A stretch of 64,000 nucleotides of DNA, from positions 1 to 64,000 of the forward strand of contig NZ_AYYO01000009.1 of NCBI RefSeq assembly GCF_001436225.1, in the 5' to 3' direction. Both the position numbers and the translations under genes were made by a program. The notes under the pieces were generated by a model. That model was not told the origin of the DNA. It saw only the letters and a list, made by a program, of their open reading frames with translations, and ran no database searches. The DNA is from Lacticaseibacillus sharpeae JCM 1186 = DSM 20505. GTDB taxonomy: Bacteria > Bacillota > Bacilli > Lactobacillales > Lactobacillaceae. Shown piece by piece: positions 17,053 to 26,171 of the stretch (position 1 is its first letter; the number at the start of each line of letters is the position of its first letter).

Positions 17053-17204
17053 GACTTTAGTATAGCTGGATATCAAAAATAACAAGTGCAACATCCAAAA
17101 ACTAATTTTTGAATATCTGCAACTGGGACGAAACGTTCGTGTCTGCGGTGATTGTGGGCGCCTAATTACAAAATTGTGGGCACAAATATAACTAACGGGT
17201 GGTG

Positions 17205-17915
17205 CTACAACGTGATCAACCGGGCGGTGCGGATGTTGTCGTTTTGCGATAGTCCGTCGATGATGGCGGCGTAGGAAACGTTGCGTGGCATCTCGATGCG
17301 GTAGATATTTTTGTATAAGTGCTCGTGACTGCCCACCTTGTTGATTTCGGTGGAGAAGGCCACGCCGAGGACCTTGATGTCGTGTTCGCCGAAGTAGACC
17401 TTGATGAAGTCCTGCGTGGTGGCCTTGTCGACGTACTTCACCTCAATCCGGCGAATTGGCGTAATCTTGATGGCACGCTTAAGCACAGTCAGGACGATGA
17501 AGACGAACACCCCGCTAATGATGGCGATGGGGTAGTAGCCCATCCCGACCGCCAGTCCGATGCCGGCGGTGGCCCAAAGTGATGCCGCGGTGGTGAGCCC
17601 AGAAATGTTGTGGCGCGTCACGATAATGGTGCCGGCCCCCAGGAACCCAATCCCGCTGACGACCTGGGCGATGAGCCGTGCTGGGTCAGACCGGATGGCT
17701 TCATAAATTTCGTGGTGGGTTGTCGCAAACGCGATGGTCTGTGCGGCAATTTCCTGTTGGATCATCGCGATGACGCACGCACCGACGCAGACGAGGATGT
17801 GGGTGCGCATGCCGGCTGGGTGGCTGTTGTGCTCCCGGTTAAACCCAATGACGCCGGCGATGACGACGGCCAGGCTGAGGCGTTCGATGACGGTAAGAAT
17901 ATCAACTTCAAACAT
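17205..17915 (-). CDS. MgtC/SapB family membrane protein
   Basis: 236 aa. The N-terminal half has four to five helices with family marks: ERLSLAVVIAGVIGFNREHNSHPAGMRTHILVCVGACVI, then QVVSGIGFLGAGTIIVTR and GLTTAASLWATAGIGLAVGMGYY. The C-terminal ~90 residues form a soluble ACT-like part. MgtC-type proteins are tied to growth at low magnesium and in some species restrain the F-type ATPase. Start at ATG 17915 after AAGGAAA. Monocistronic; its terminator is probably the hairpin at 16964-16983. Confidence 0.88.
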   Translation of the reverse strand: MFEVDILTVIERLSLAVVIAGVIGFNREHNSHPAGMRTHILVCVGACVIAMIQQEIAAQTIAFATTHHEIYEAIRSDPARLIAQVVSGIGFLGAGTIIVTRHNISGLTTAASLWATAGIGLAVGMGYYPIAIISGVFVFIVLTVLKRAIKITPIRRIEVKYVDKATTQDFIKVYFGEHDIKVLGVAFSTEINKVGSHEHLYKNIYRIEMPRNVSYAAIIDGLSQNDNIRTARLITL

Positions 17916-18169
17916 ATTTTTTCCTTATGTGTGGTAAACAGCAGCTGCAATACCAGCACAACCTACTTAACATTGCTACCTCAATGTTATCGGTGTCTTT
18001 GCACAGTCGCAAGCAGTTTTCGGCGAAAATTCAGCAAATCTCCCACTAAAGTCCGATGGTTCTTCACATATTGCCATTTATAATGAACCTATCGTAATTA
18101 AAGGAGCACAACTGCTCAGCAAAAGAAGTAGTGCCGCTGGCAGATAGCGGCATTCGGGGAGGAAGACCA

Positions 18170-18424
18170 ATGCAGGAAATCGCGTACGAATACAAAGACA
18201 TCTCACTGACAAGCAAGGATGCTAGTTACCGACTCAATGCGTACAAGCGCTTTGGCTGGGAAACCATCGATGCATGGATGGACAACGGTGATAGTGTGCG
18301 CCTGCAGCGGCCGCTTAATAGTCCCCGCTACGACCAGTGGAACGCCGAGGAACAAGATTTCGAGCGGGCCATGGAACGGGCGCAGAAGGGGAAGTTCCTG
18401 ATGTCGTTCTCGCTGTTTAAGTAA
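18170..18424 (+). CDS. Small hypothetical protein, 84 aa
   Basis: Start ATG 18170 with GGGGAGG (18157-18163) six bases ahead. A soluble, charged protein (MQEIAYEYKDISLTSKDASYRLNAYKRFGWE at the front, FLMSFSLFK at the end). It has no membrane segment or cysteine, and no family I can name. Between mgtC-like and tyrS, with its own terminator, so it is an independent small gene. Confidence 0.6.
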   Translation: MQEIAYEYKDISLTSKDASYRLNAYKRFGWETIDAWMDNGDSVRLQRPLNSPRYDQWNAEEQDFERAMERAQKGKFLMSFSLFK

Positions 18425-18435
18425 ACACATTGGTT

Positions 18436-18465
18436 GGGCCACACGGTGCAGTGGGCCTTTTTTTT
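18436..18465 (+). terminator. Terminator of the 84-aa gene
   Basis: GGCC-based hairpin (18437-18457) followed by a run of eight T. Confidence 0.75.
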
Positions 18466-18584
18466 GCCGGCAAAAGTTAAGGGTAATAATGCACAGCTTT
18501 TAGCACATATGCACAATCACGATGATTAAAAGTTGCACATTATCCACCTGTGGATAACCAATGCGGCATATTTAGCCGATTTTT

Positions 18585-18866
18585 TTGACCTCCACGAAGT
18601 CTCTGTGTTAAACTCTCCGTAAACAAGTCAATCGCACGTGCGATTGGCGTTTCCAGACCGGCGTAATAGTAGCGGGGCGGAATCTTCTTCAGAAAGTCGG
18701 CGCTTGCTGCGAGCCGATGAAGGCCGTCATTGTGAATTACATGCGTGTTAAGTGGTCAGCGGTGCAGACCGTTATCCCTGTTTGAGAGGTGGCTTTTAGG
18801 CCATTATTGTGGGTGGTACCGCGGCACGTTCGTCCCCAAGCGAGTTTTTCGCTTGGGGACTTTTTT
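18585..18866 (+). promoter_or_regulatory. Promoter and T-box leader of tyrS
   Basis: Promoter TTGACC (18585-18590), 17 bases, TTAAAC (18608-18613). The leader has the T-box sequence GGGTGGTACCGCGG at 18811-18824, which pairs with the 3' end of uncharged tRNA. It is followed by a terminator with 12-bp arms (18832-18843, 18849-18860) and T6. The likely specifier codon in stem I is TAC at 18739-18741 (context GAATTACA), matching tRNA-Tyr. Uncharged tRNA-Tyr should prevent termination and raise tyrS expression. Confidence 0.93.
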
Positions 18867-18931
18867 ATTGTTATCCACACCTGGAAACATTGGCGGCATC
18901 AAATAGTTATCAACATAGATGGAGGAACATC

Positions 18932-20194
18932 ATGGCAGACAATATTATTGACGAACTTGATTGGCGTGGGGCGCTCAACCAGATGACGGACGAAGAGGGC
19001 TTGCGGAAAATTACGGCGGAAAAGTCGATTTCCGTCTACTGCGGGACCGACCCAACTGGTGATTCCTTGCACGTTGGGCACCTCATTCCCTTCATGATTC
19101 TCAAGCGGTTCCAGCAGTTCGGACACCACCCAGTCATTCTGATTGGTGGGGCAACCGGTTCAATCGGGGATCCATCCGGCCGTAACAGTGAACGCGTGCT
19201 GCAGTCCATGGATGTTATCCACAGCAACGAGAAGAAGCTCACCGCCCAGATGAAGAAGTTGTTCGGCACCGAAAACTTCAGCATTGTGAACAACTACGAT
19301 TGGCAGAGTCAGTACAGCATGCTCGAATTCCTGCGCGACTTCGGGAAGCTGTTCTCCGTGAACTCCATGCTCGCCAAGGAAGTAGTTGCTAGCCGTCTGG
19401 AAACCGGGATTAGCTACACGGAATTCACCTACCAGATTCTGCAGTCGGTTGACTTCTTGACCCTGTACCAGCAGCATGACGTGCAGCTTCAAATCGGGGG
19501 TGCAGACCAGTGGGGGAACATCACGGCTGGGATCGACCTGATCCACCGCGTCGAAGGTTCTGATGCGAAGGTGTTCGGCCTGACCAACCCATTGATGCTG
19601 AAGAGTGACGGAACTAAGTTTGGTAAGTCTGCTGGTGGGGCCGTTTGGCTTGACCCAGAGAAGACGACGCCGTACGAATTCTACCAGTTCTGGTTCAACC
19701 AGGATGACGCGGACGTGGAGAAGTTCCTCAAGTTCTTCACCTTCCTGAGCAAGGAAGAGATTGCCGACCTCGTGCAGCAGACCAAGGACCAGCCGCAAAA
19801 ACGTGCGGCTCAGCGTCGTCTCGCTGAAGAAGTGACCGCCTTTGTCCACGGGCAGGCTGCAGTTGCCGAAGCCGAAGAAATCAGTGCGGCATTGTTCTCC
19901 GGGGATGTTGCGGATTTGACCGCTAGTGAAATCGAACAGGGCTTTGCTAGTGTGCCAAGTGCAACTGCGACGAGCGCGCAGACGAACATCGTTGAATTCC
20001 TGGTGGATGTGACCGGAATCGAGAAGTCTCGGCGCCAAGCACGTGAAGATGTGACTAATGGTGCGATTAGTATTAACGGTGAAAAGGTCCGCGACGTGGA
20101 ATTTACAATCGATCCGGCAGCACATTTTGACGGTAAGTTTGTCATTGTTCGCCGGGGGAAGAAGAAGTACTTCCTGGTCCGGATTGCTAACTAA
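18932..20194 (+). CDS. tyrS: Tyrosyl-tRNA synthetase
   Basis: 420 aa from ATG 18932, seven bases after GGAGG. Class I synthetase: CGTDPTGDSLHVGHL carries the HIGH-like motif (HVGH), and KFGKS near residue 232 is the KMSKS equivalent. The C-terminal ~70 residues form an S4-type RNA-binding domain (SRRQAREDVTNGAISINGEKV). It attaches tyrosine to tRNA-Tyr and is regulated by the T-box upstream. Upstream in-frame codons lie inside the terminator and are not part of the protein. Confidence 0.97.
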   Translation: MADNIIDELDWRGALNQMTDEEGLRKITAEKSISVYCGTDPTGDSLHVGHLIPFMILKRFQQFGHHPVILIGGATGSIGDPSGRNSERVLQSMDVIHSNEKKLTAQMKKLFGTENFSIVNNYDWQSQYSMLEFLRDFGKLFSVNSMLAKEVVASRLETGISYTEFTYQILQSVDFLTLYQQHDVQLQIGGADQWGNITAGIDLIHRVEGSDAKVFGLTNPLMLKSDGTKFGKSAGGAVWLDPEKTTPYEFYQFWFNQDDADVEKFLKFFTFLSKEEIADLVQQTKDQPQKRAAQRRLAEEVTAFVHGQAAVAEAEEISAALFSGDVADLTASEIEQGFASVPSATATSAQTNIVEFLVDVTGIEKSRRQAREDVTNGAISINGEKVRDVEFTIDPAAHFDGKFVIVRRGKKKYFLVRIAN

Positions 20195-20202
20195 ATAAGT
20201 CA

Positions 20203-20255
20203 GAAAATGGCGGTAATGTTGCAAAAGATGAGTTTGCAATGTTACCGCCATTTTC
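20203..20255. terminator. Long inverted repeat terminator after tyrS
   Basis: 23-base arms (20203-20225 and 20233-20255) pair except for a central ATG/CAT bulge; T4 follows. Confidence 0.75.
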
Positions 20256-20475
20256 GTTTGAAATATTGTTACACTGGGATTTCTGGTAAAAATTAAAAGA
20301 TTAATGTAACTAAATAACAATTAAAATCTAAGAAATGCCCAAGGATGGGCATTTGCGTGCGACAAAAGAATTTCGCCAATTCTGTCACAAATTTATAACT
20401 TATGGTTTTGATAGACAAATCGGCAAAAAAGTTAACTAATCCGTTAACATCCTTGGTATCAGACAGTAATTGAGA

Positions 20476-20492
20476 CGTAACGGGGCTGTAAC
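20476..20492 (+). promoter_or_regulatory. WalR-type box before the CwlO-like gene
   Basis: CGTAAC-N5-TGTAAC (20476-20492) deviates from TGTWAH-N5-TGTWAH at one base and lies 58 bases before a P60 hydrolase start. The 20256-20549 gap holds no gene. Confidence 0.5.
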
Positions 20493-20549
20493 GTTCAGGT
20501 GGTAATCTTATTCACAGTTAGTTAAGACATATCACAGGAGTGACGATTA

Positions 20550-21710
20550 ATGAAGACGAGTAAGTTATTTATCGCCGCAGTTGCAGCAATCAGTTTCGGC
20601 GCCGCATTTAGCACTAGCATCGCCCCAGCATCTGCTGTAACCAAGGAAGAAATCACCAAGAAGAACAACGACATCCTCAGCAAGATTCAGACTCAGGATG
20701 AGAAGTACTCCAAGCTTGCCGATCAGATTGGCAACAAGAACACCGCCATCAAGGCTGCGGACAAGAAGATTACCGCATCCAAGGCGAAGATTGAAAAGCT
20801 CGGCACGAACATCAAGGCCGAAAAGAAGGAACTTGCCGCACGTAAAGAAGCAATGAAGAAGCAGCTTGTTTCCCTCCAGAAGGAAGCTGGCGACTCCGTT
20901 ACTGGTAGTGTCTTCATCGATTTCCTCCTGAACTCCAAGAACCTCTCCGACCTGATTTCCCGGGGCGCAACGGTTACCAAGCTTAACCAGGCTAACCAGG
21001 ACGCACTGCAGCAGGTTAAGGACACGAAGAACAAGCTCAGCGACCTCCAGGACGACCAGAAGACCGCTGAGAAGACCCTCGAAGACACCCGCGCAACGTT
21101 GGTATCTGACAAGGCTAAGCTCGTTTCCCTCCAGAAGGACTCCAAGAAGGAAAGCAGCAAGTTGACCAAGATGCTTGCTGACAACAAGGATGTCCTCGCT
21201 AAGCTTTCTGCTGACGCTGCCAAGAAGGCTGAAGCTGCGGCTAAGGCTGAAAAGGCTGCCGCTAAGGTTAACACACCTAAGATTGTGCAGACAGCTGCTA
21301 AGACTTCCAACAGTGGCAAGTCCACACCAGTTGCAGCAACCCAGAACAACGTTGCTGACGCCAACAAGTCATACGGCAGTGCCATTGCTGCAGCACTTTC
21401 CCAGCAGGGCAAGCCATACGTATGGGGCGCAGCTGGTCCTAGCGCATACGACTGCTCCGGTCTTGTAATGTGGGCTTACGCCAAGGTTGGCGTATCCCTG
21501 CCACACTCATCCGCGGCTCAGGCACAGATGGGTACCCGCATATCCATCAGCCAGCTTCAGCCTGGCGACCTGGTATTCTGGGGTTCACCAGTACACCACG
21601 TTGGGATTTACATTGGTGGTGGCATGTTCGTTCACGCACCACACACCGGTTCCGTGGTTAAGACCCAGTCCATCAGCGGTTACACACCAGACTTCGGGGT
21701 TCGCCTCTAA
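20550..21710 (+). CDS. Secreted coiled-coil NlpC/P60 peptidoglycan hydrolase
   Basis: 386 aa, start after AGGAG. A cleavable signal peptide (about 1-30, ending ASA) leads to a long Lys/Ala-rich coiled coil (about 32-230) as in CwlO. A short linker follows, then an NlpC/P60 domain (about 275-386). Its catalytic Cys is in AYDCSGLVMWAY, and two candidate His lie in HHVGIYIGGG and FVHAPHTG. It should cut D-glutamyl-diaminoacid bonds in wall peptides during growth; CwlO-type enzymes are usually activated by FtsEX. The codon choice is distinctly biased (AAG, CTC, TCC), as in highly expressed genes. Confidence 0.92.
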   Translation: MKTSKLFIAAVAAISFGAAFSTSIAPASAVTKEEITKKNNDILSKIQTQDEKYSKLADQIGNKNTAIKAADKKITASKAKIEKLGTNIKAEKKELAARKEAMKKQLVSLQKEAGDSVTGSVFIDFLLNSKNLSDLISRGATVTKLNQANQDALQQVKDTKNKLSDLQDDQKTAEKTLEDTRATLVSDKAKLVSLQKDSKKESSKLTKMLADNKDVLAKLSADAAKKAEAAAKAEKAAAKVNTPKIVQTAAKTSNSGKSTPVAATQNNVADANKSYGSAIAAALSQQGKPYVWGAAGPSAYDCSGLVMWAYAKVGVSLPHSSAAQAQMGTRISISQLQPGDLVFWGSPVHHVGIYIGGGMFVHAPHTGSVVKTQSISGYTPDFGVRL

Positions 21711-21742
21711 GCACCAACAACTAACTAACTCGTCTTCATATG

Positions 21743-21775
21743 GAAGCACACCAATCGTCGGTGTGCTTCTTTTTT
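21743..21775 (+). terminator. Terminator of the CwlO-like gene
   Basis: Perfect ten-base arms (21743-21752, 21760-21769) followed by T7. Confidence 0.9.
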
Positions 21776-21866
21776 CGTCCTGGGGCTTAGATTACCCTGC
21801 ATTGAGTATCAAGATGTGCACGCAAATGTTATGCTTAATCCATTAGTAACTGTTGGAGGAAAAATC

Positions 21867-22433
21867 GTGGCAGAAAATAAGGTTATCGTCATCACCGGTG
21901 CGGCTGGCACCGGCAAGACCACCGTCCAGAAGTATCTATTGAAGGAATTCGGTTTGAAGCGGGTACTTACCCACACCACCAGGCCCATGCGTGCTGGTGA
22001 ACAAAACGGTGTGGACTATTACTTCGAAGATGACGAATCGTTTGAACGGAACCATTACCTTGAACGGGTTTCGTATTCAGGCTACCAGTACGGATCATCC
22101 TTTGAAGCACTGCAGCAGGCGTGGCATCAGGGCCAGATTGCAACGATTGTGCTCGAAACTCTAGGGGCGATTACGTATGCGGAGAAATTAGGCGACCAAG
22201 CCGTCATTCTCTTCATGACGGTGCGCAACCACGCCCAACTGAAGGAACGCATGCAAATTCGCGGAGATAATCCCAAGATGATTGCGAAGCGTTTGGGCAG
22301 CAAGGAGCACGAACGGGATTTGGAGCTGCCAGCGGAGTTAAAAAATCGGGCAATTGAAATTGATAATACAAATTGGTCTACAACTAGACAGCAATTAGAC
22401 AACATCGTCAAACGCTTACAGGACAAGGATTAG
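21867..22433 (+). CDS. Guanylate kinase-like P-loop protein
   Basis: 188 aa from GTG 21867 behind GGAGG. The Walker A loop is GAAGTGKTT. THTTRPMRAGEQNGVDYYFEDDESF matches the GMP-binding part of guanylate kinases (TTRxxRxGExxGxDYxF). Beyond this the match weakens: the VLDID region reads IVLETLG, and the lid is short and lysine-rich. It is probably a second, divergent guanylate-kinase-family member rather than the housekeeping gmk. Such extra copies are common in lactobacilli and lack a clear assigned function. It lies between two P60 genes. Confidence 0.75.
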   Translation: MAENKVIVITGAAGTGKTTVQKYLLKEFGLKRVLTHTTRPMRAGEQNGVDYYFEDDESFERNHYLERVSYSGYQYGSSFEALQQAWHQGQIATIVLETLGAITYAEKLGDQAVILFMTVRNHAQLKERMQIRGDNPKMIAKRLGSKEHERDLELPAELKNRAIEIDNTNWSTTRQQLDNIVKRLQDKD

Positions 22434-22507
22434 CCGTTTGTTTACGAACGTTTGCACGCCTAAAACCGCGGAATGTGGGCTTTTGTGTAAACTTACTATG
22501 ACTACTT

Positions 22508-22524
22508 TGTAATAACTTTGTAAC
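22508..22524 (+). promoter_or_regulatory. WalR-type box before the LysM-P60 gene
   Basis: TGTAAT (22508-22513), five bases, TGTAAC (22519-22524): an exact fit to TGTWAH-N5-TGTWAH, ~175 bases before the start. The rest of the 22434-22697 gap shows no gene. Confidence 0.65.
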
Positions 22525-22697
22525 GTAGACGGTGTACATTTGCCTTAAATAGCTTAATAAAGCTTTAAGACTCTTTTGGCTTCGTAAAGTTTAGGTTTGG
22601 TGTTAATCGCCAGAAGCGACACATATGTGCCCCTTTGAAGTTTTTTATCGAAGGCCAATTGGCTAAGTTGTTACGGTATACGGAGGATTACTCAGAT

Positions 22698-24482
22698 ATG
22701 AAAGAAACACGTAAACAAGTACGACTGAACCGGGATGCATCACGCCGGGTAAAGCTCTTCAAGACGCACAAGGGATGGATGACAATGGGGGTCACCACTC
22801 TTGCTATGGCCGCTGGGGTGATTACACTCGGCAGTAACGCTAGCGATGTCTCCGCTGCTACGTGGAAGACCCGTTCTGTTAGCGAGATTGTCGACCAAAT
22901 CAAGACGTCAGCTGACAAGACGACGTACACCATCAAGTGGGGGGACACCCTCGGCACAATCGCTCAGGCACTGAGCAACACCGGGATTAACACCACCGCT
23001 AACCGCCTGGCAGAAATCAACCACATTGCGAAGGCTGATTTGATTTACGCTGGCAACAAGCTGACCTTCACTGGTACTGGTGACAAGGCCGTTGCTACGG
23101 TTAAGGAAGCAGATGGTAAGACCACATCTTACAACCTGGATCCTAACAAGCAGGCTAAGGCAACTAAGTCCGATGTTGAAGCAGCTAAGAAGAGCCAGGC
23201 AACTGCAAGCACCACCGCCAAGGCTACTGCCACCACCAGCACGTCAGCTGCTAAGTCCACCAACACGGCGGCCGCAACGGCCACCAAGAAGGCTACGCTC
23301 AAGGCTGCTGTTGCCAAGGTTGGGACCGACAAAGCTGTTTACAGCGAAGATGGCCAGGGTAACGTCACCATCCAGTTGAAGACCAAGGATGCTGAAACCG
23401 TTGCTGCGGTTAACGATGCAGTTGCCACCGCTGATCTTGACGATGGCGTTGTCACTATTATCCGGGTTGCCGACGAAACAGCTAACGGCCACTTCGAACA
23501 GGCAGTCAAGAATGCCGGTTACACCTTCACTAAGGATGCTAACAGCAAGTACTCCTTTGAAGTTGCTGGCGCTTCTGATGGCGACATCGAAGTACTGACC
23601 CACCTGGTTAAGTACTACGGCGTAACCAACTACCAGTTCACTGAAAATGGTGTTGCGGTAGACGAAACCGCAACTGACGACACTGCAACGGATGCAACTG
23701 ACACGACAAGTGCCGCTGCGGACACAGACACCACGTCTGCTGCTGCAACTAACGTCACCACGACTGCAGCAGCAACCGATGATGACGCTGATGCGGACAC
23801 CACGTCTGCACCTGCTACCACATCTACCTCCAGCAGTTCTGCTGCAACGTCTAGCACTGCAACTACTCCTGCTAAGACTGAAACCAGCACCAAGGCTACA
23901 ACGTCTAGTGCCACAACAACACCGGCTAAGACAACCAGCACCAAGGCCGCTGCTCCTGCAACGACCACGCCTAAGACTACGACAACCGTGAAGAAAGCTG
24001 CGACACCAGCTAAGACCACGACGACCGCAGCCAAGAAGACCACTACCGTCAAGAAGACGACAACGGTAGCCAAGAAGACCACCACAACCGCAAGCACGTC
24101 CAGCCGTGCCGCTAAGGTTGCTGCAGTCCTCAAGGTTGCTAAGAACCAGCTGGGCAAGCCATACGTTTACGGCGCCAAGGGTCCTAGTTCCTTCGACTGC
24201 TCCGGACTTGTAAGCTACGTCTTCAAGCAGGCACTTGGTTCCAACATGATGGCCGGCAACTCCGCTACCCAGTCCTACAAGGGGACGAAGGTTTCACTGA
24301 GTGCACTCCAGGCTGGGGACCTCATCTTCTGGAGCTCCAATGGCTCTAACTCCGGTGTTTACCACGTTGCCATCTACATTGGCGGTGGTCAGTACATCGT
24401 TGCCCCACACACAGGGACGGACGTTCAGATTCAGACCGTCAGCTCATACTTCCAGCCAAGCTTTGCGAAGCGCGTGCTGTAA
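22698..24482 (+). CDS. Secreted LysM and NlpC/P60 wall hydrolase with Thr/Ala linker
   Basis: 594 aa from ATG 22698, twelve bases after GGAGG. A long signal region RRVKLFKTHKGWMTMGVTTLAMAAG resembles the KxYKxGKxW export signal of lactobacilli and ends before ATWK. A LysM domain (about 73-130: YTIKWGDTLGTIAQAL, then NRLAEINHIAKADLIYAGNKL) binds glycan. The middle is a low-complexity Thr/Ala/Lys region with an ordered ~100-residue island. The C-terminal NlpC/P60 domain (about 480-594) has FDCSGLVSYVF (catalytic Cys), YHVAIYIGGG and VAPHTG. Expected role: wall peptide hydrolysis in cell separation. Confidence 0.92.
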   Translation: MKETRKQVRLNRDASRRVKLFKTHKGWMTMGVTTLAMAAGVITLGSNASDVSAATWKTRSVSEIVDQIKTSADKTTYTIKWGDTLGTIAQALSNTGINTTANRLAEINHIAKADLIYAGNKLTFTGTGDKAVATVKEADGKTTSYNLDPNKQAKATKSDVEAAKKSQATASTTAKATATTSTSAAKSTNTAAATATKKATLKAAVAKVGTDKAVYSEDGQGNVTIQLKTKDAETVAAVNDAVATADLDDGVVTIIRVADETANGHFEQAVKNAGYTFTKDANSKYSFEVAGASDGDIEVLTHLVKYYGVTNYQFTENGVAVDETATDDTATDATDTTSAAADTDTTSAAATNVTTTAAATDDDADADTTSAPATTSTSSSSAATSSTATTPAKTETSTKATTSSATTTPAKTTSTKAAAPATTTPKTTTTVKKAATPAKTTTTAAKKTTTVKKTTTVAKKTTTTASTSSRAAKVAAVLKVAKNQLGKPYVYGAKGPSSFDCSGLVSYVFKQALGSNMMAGNSATQSYKGTKVSLSALQAGDLIFWSSNGSNSGVYHVAIYIGGGQYIVAPHTGTDVQIQTVSSYFQPSFAKRVL

Positions 24483-24491
24483 GCAACCGAA

Positions 24492-24523
24492 AAAGGAACC
24501 CGAGCAATCGGGTTCCTTTTTGT
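24492..24523. terminator. Convergent terminator
   Basis: 13-base arms (24492-24504, 24509-24521) with A and T tracts on both sides; serves the LysM-P60 gene and the leftward EamA gene. Confidence 0.85.
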
Positions 24524-24533
24524 ATGCTGTGAT

Positions 24534-25430
24534 TTATTTGGTGGCGGACTTGGTGAATACCTTCCGAAAATCGACTTGCATAATGATGATGGCGATGAGG
24601 ATGAGCAGGCCCCCAAACAGGAGATCCATGGTAAACGGTTCAAAGCCAAACATGACGGAGAACACGCTACCGAAGACGGACTCGGTCATCATAATCAGCC
24701 CAGCGGGGGTGGGGTCAGTGAACTTCTGGCCAATCAGTTGCAGGCTTTGCGCCCCGAATGACGAGAGAATGCCGAGCGTAATCACTGGTACCAGTGCGGC
24801 CGTCCAGTTAATGCCGGCGTAACTGCCGTGTTCGAATACCCCTGACCACAGCATGCCGCCAATGCCTTGCACCGCGCCCAACATGAACGCAACAATCCAC
24901 GGATTAATGGTGGCGGCCACGGAACCGAAGTACACGATTTGGACGGCGTAGAGGAATGCCGAGCCAATGACCAGCAAATCACCATAATGTAGCGTGAGCC
25001 CGTGCTGGAAAACGCCGGTGAGAATCAGCATCCCCAGCACACAGATGGCGATGGCGAGGTAACTCTTCGGAGCCGGCGCGTCGTGGAAGACCAGCCACAT
25101 GATGAACGGAATCATCACCACGTAGATTGCGGTCAAAAACGCGTTGTTCCCGGGGGTGGTGTACATTAACCCGACCGTTTGCACCTGGTAGGCTGCTAGG
25201 TTGATCACCCCGGCAATCAGGCCGATGCGCAACTCGCGTTTGGTCATGCGCAGAACGGTCTTGTGGAAGAAGATGAAGACGAGCACGGCGTAGATGGTGC
25301 CCCGAATACCGTTGATGAGCCCGGCCGGCATGCCCGCGTTGGTTGCTTGTTTGGAGAAAATGTACCCGGCCCCCCAGATGATTGCGGTGAGGGTAAGGGC
25401 GAAGTTTGCTTGAGTTTTGGTGAGTTTCAT
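24534..25430 (-). CDS. EamA/DMT superfamily transporter
   Basis: 298 aa with ten predicted helices in two EamA repeats. The first opens FALTLTAIIWGAGYIFSKQA and the second covers about 150-285. The final helix ends in basic residues (DFRKVFTKSATK). DMT carriers of this kind export or import amino acids and other small metabolites; the substrate cannot be told. The start at 25430 lacks a strong ribosome site (only GGGT). Read leftward, downstream of the 215-aa membrane gene with a 93-base gap. Confidence 0.85.
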   Translation of the reverse strand: MKLTKTQANFALTLTAIIWGAGYIFSKQATNAGMPAGLINGIRGTIYAVLVFIFFHKTVLRMTKRELRIGLIAGVINLAAYQVQTVGLMYTTPGNNAFLTAIYVVMIPFIMWLVFHDAPAPKSYLAIAICVLGMLILTGVFQHGLTLHYGDLLVIGSAFLYAVQIVYFGSVAATINPWIVAFMLGAVQGIGGMLWSGVFEHGSYAGINWTAALVPVITLGILSSFGAQSLQLIGQKFTDPTPAGLIMMTESVFGSVFSVMFGFEPFTMDLLFGGLLILIAIIIMQVDFRKVFTKSATK

Positions 25431-25523
25431 TTTGACCCATTTTCTATTGACGGTTAGTACGACTAAAAGTTATCCCCTGTTGATAAGTGCCACGCCGCAT
25501 GGACGTTGTGCACAGGTTGAAAG

Positions 25524-26171
25524 TTAGCCGTGCAGGATGGTGAGGTGCAGCAAGAAGCCGATAATCGGGACCGCACCCGTCCAGTACCAGGCCGGCATGC
25601 GGCTATAAACGCGTACGGGTAGCAGCGCCCAGATGATGATGAGCAGCGTGACGAGTAGGGTGAGCGTCTGGGTGAAATACCCGGCCACACCCACACCGAC
25701 CACCAGGATGGCAGTGAGTGGCAGTGGTAATTCACTGCCCCAAGCGGCGATGATGAACGGGACGGTGGTAAATAGCAGCTGGAAAAGGAACGTCCGCGTG
25801 ATAATTTGGCTTCCCGCCATTGTGATGAGCACCTGCAGGAACGCACTCTGGGCAATCATGCTCGTTGCGCGCAGCGGTGTCTGCATGTCCTGCGTGTTGA
25901 TGAGCAGAGCGAGCAGCACCTGCGCGGCGGCCAGTGGCAGCAAGGTCCAGTTACCGGCACTGCCGATGATTGCCAGGATGGCCGCGGCCACAAGCAGCCA
26001 TTTTTCCTGCCAGTGCATGTTCATGGCGGCCAAGACGATGGCTAGGGCGATGAGGGCCAGCAGGTGCATTCCCCAAGAAGTGCTGCCGGGGCCGAGGTTT
26101 ACGAGCGGCATGAGCAGGGCACCAAGGGCCACCGCGAGGCTATTTAGAATCCGTGTGTAACTTTTTTCCAT
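25524..26171 (-). CDS. Polytopic membrane protein, unknown function
   Basis: 215 aa, start ATG 26171 after CGGAGAAA. Nearly all of the chain is hydrophobic, with about seven helices and short loops (NMHWQEKW, NTQDMQTPLR, RVYSRMPAWYW). I recognise no family motif. It may share a transcript with the downstream EamA gene. A GCGCCC/GGGCGC hairpin (26246-26267) lies in the gap before it, without a T run. Confidence 0.55.
   Translation of the reverse strand: MEKSYTRILNSLAVALGALLMPLVNLGPGSTSWGMHLLALIALAIVLAAMNMHWQEKWLLVAAAILAIIGSAGNWTLLPLAAAQVLLALLINTQDMQTPLRATSMIAQSAFLQVLITMAGSQIITRTFLFQLLFTTVPFIIAAWGSELPLPLTAILVVGVGVAGYFTQTLTLLVTLLIIIWALLPVRVYSRMPAWYWTGAVPIIGFLLHLTILHG

Noticed and set aside
19160-20320. 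386-codon open frame on the minus strand opposite tyrS
   Set aside because: It is antisense to a certain tyrS gene and has no family motif. Biased codon use in high-GC genes opens such frames.
23160-24110. CRISPR or tandem-repeat array
   Set aside because: The repetitive look comes from Thr/Ala/Lys codons of a protein linker in frame; there are no regular repeat-spacer units.
23630-24157. Val/Ala-rich 175-codon frame opposite the LysM-P60 linker
   Set aside because: Low-complexity mirror of the Thr/Ala/Lys linker repeats.
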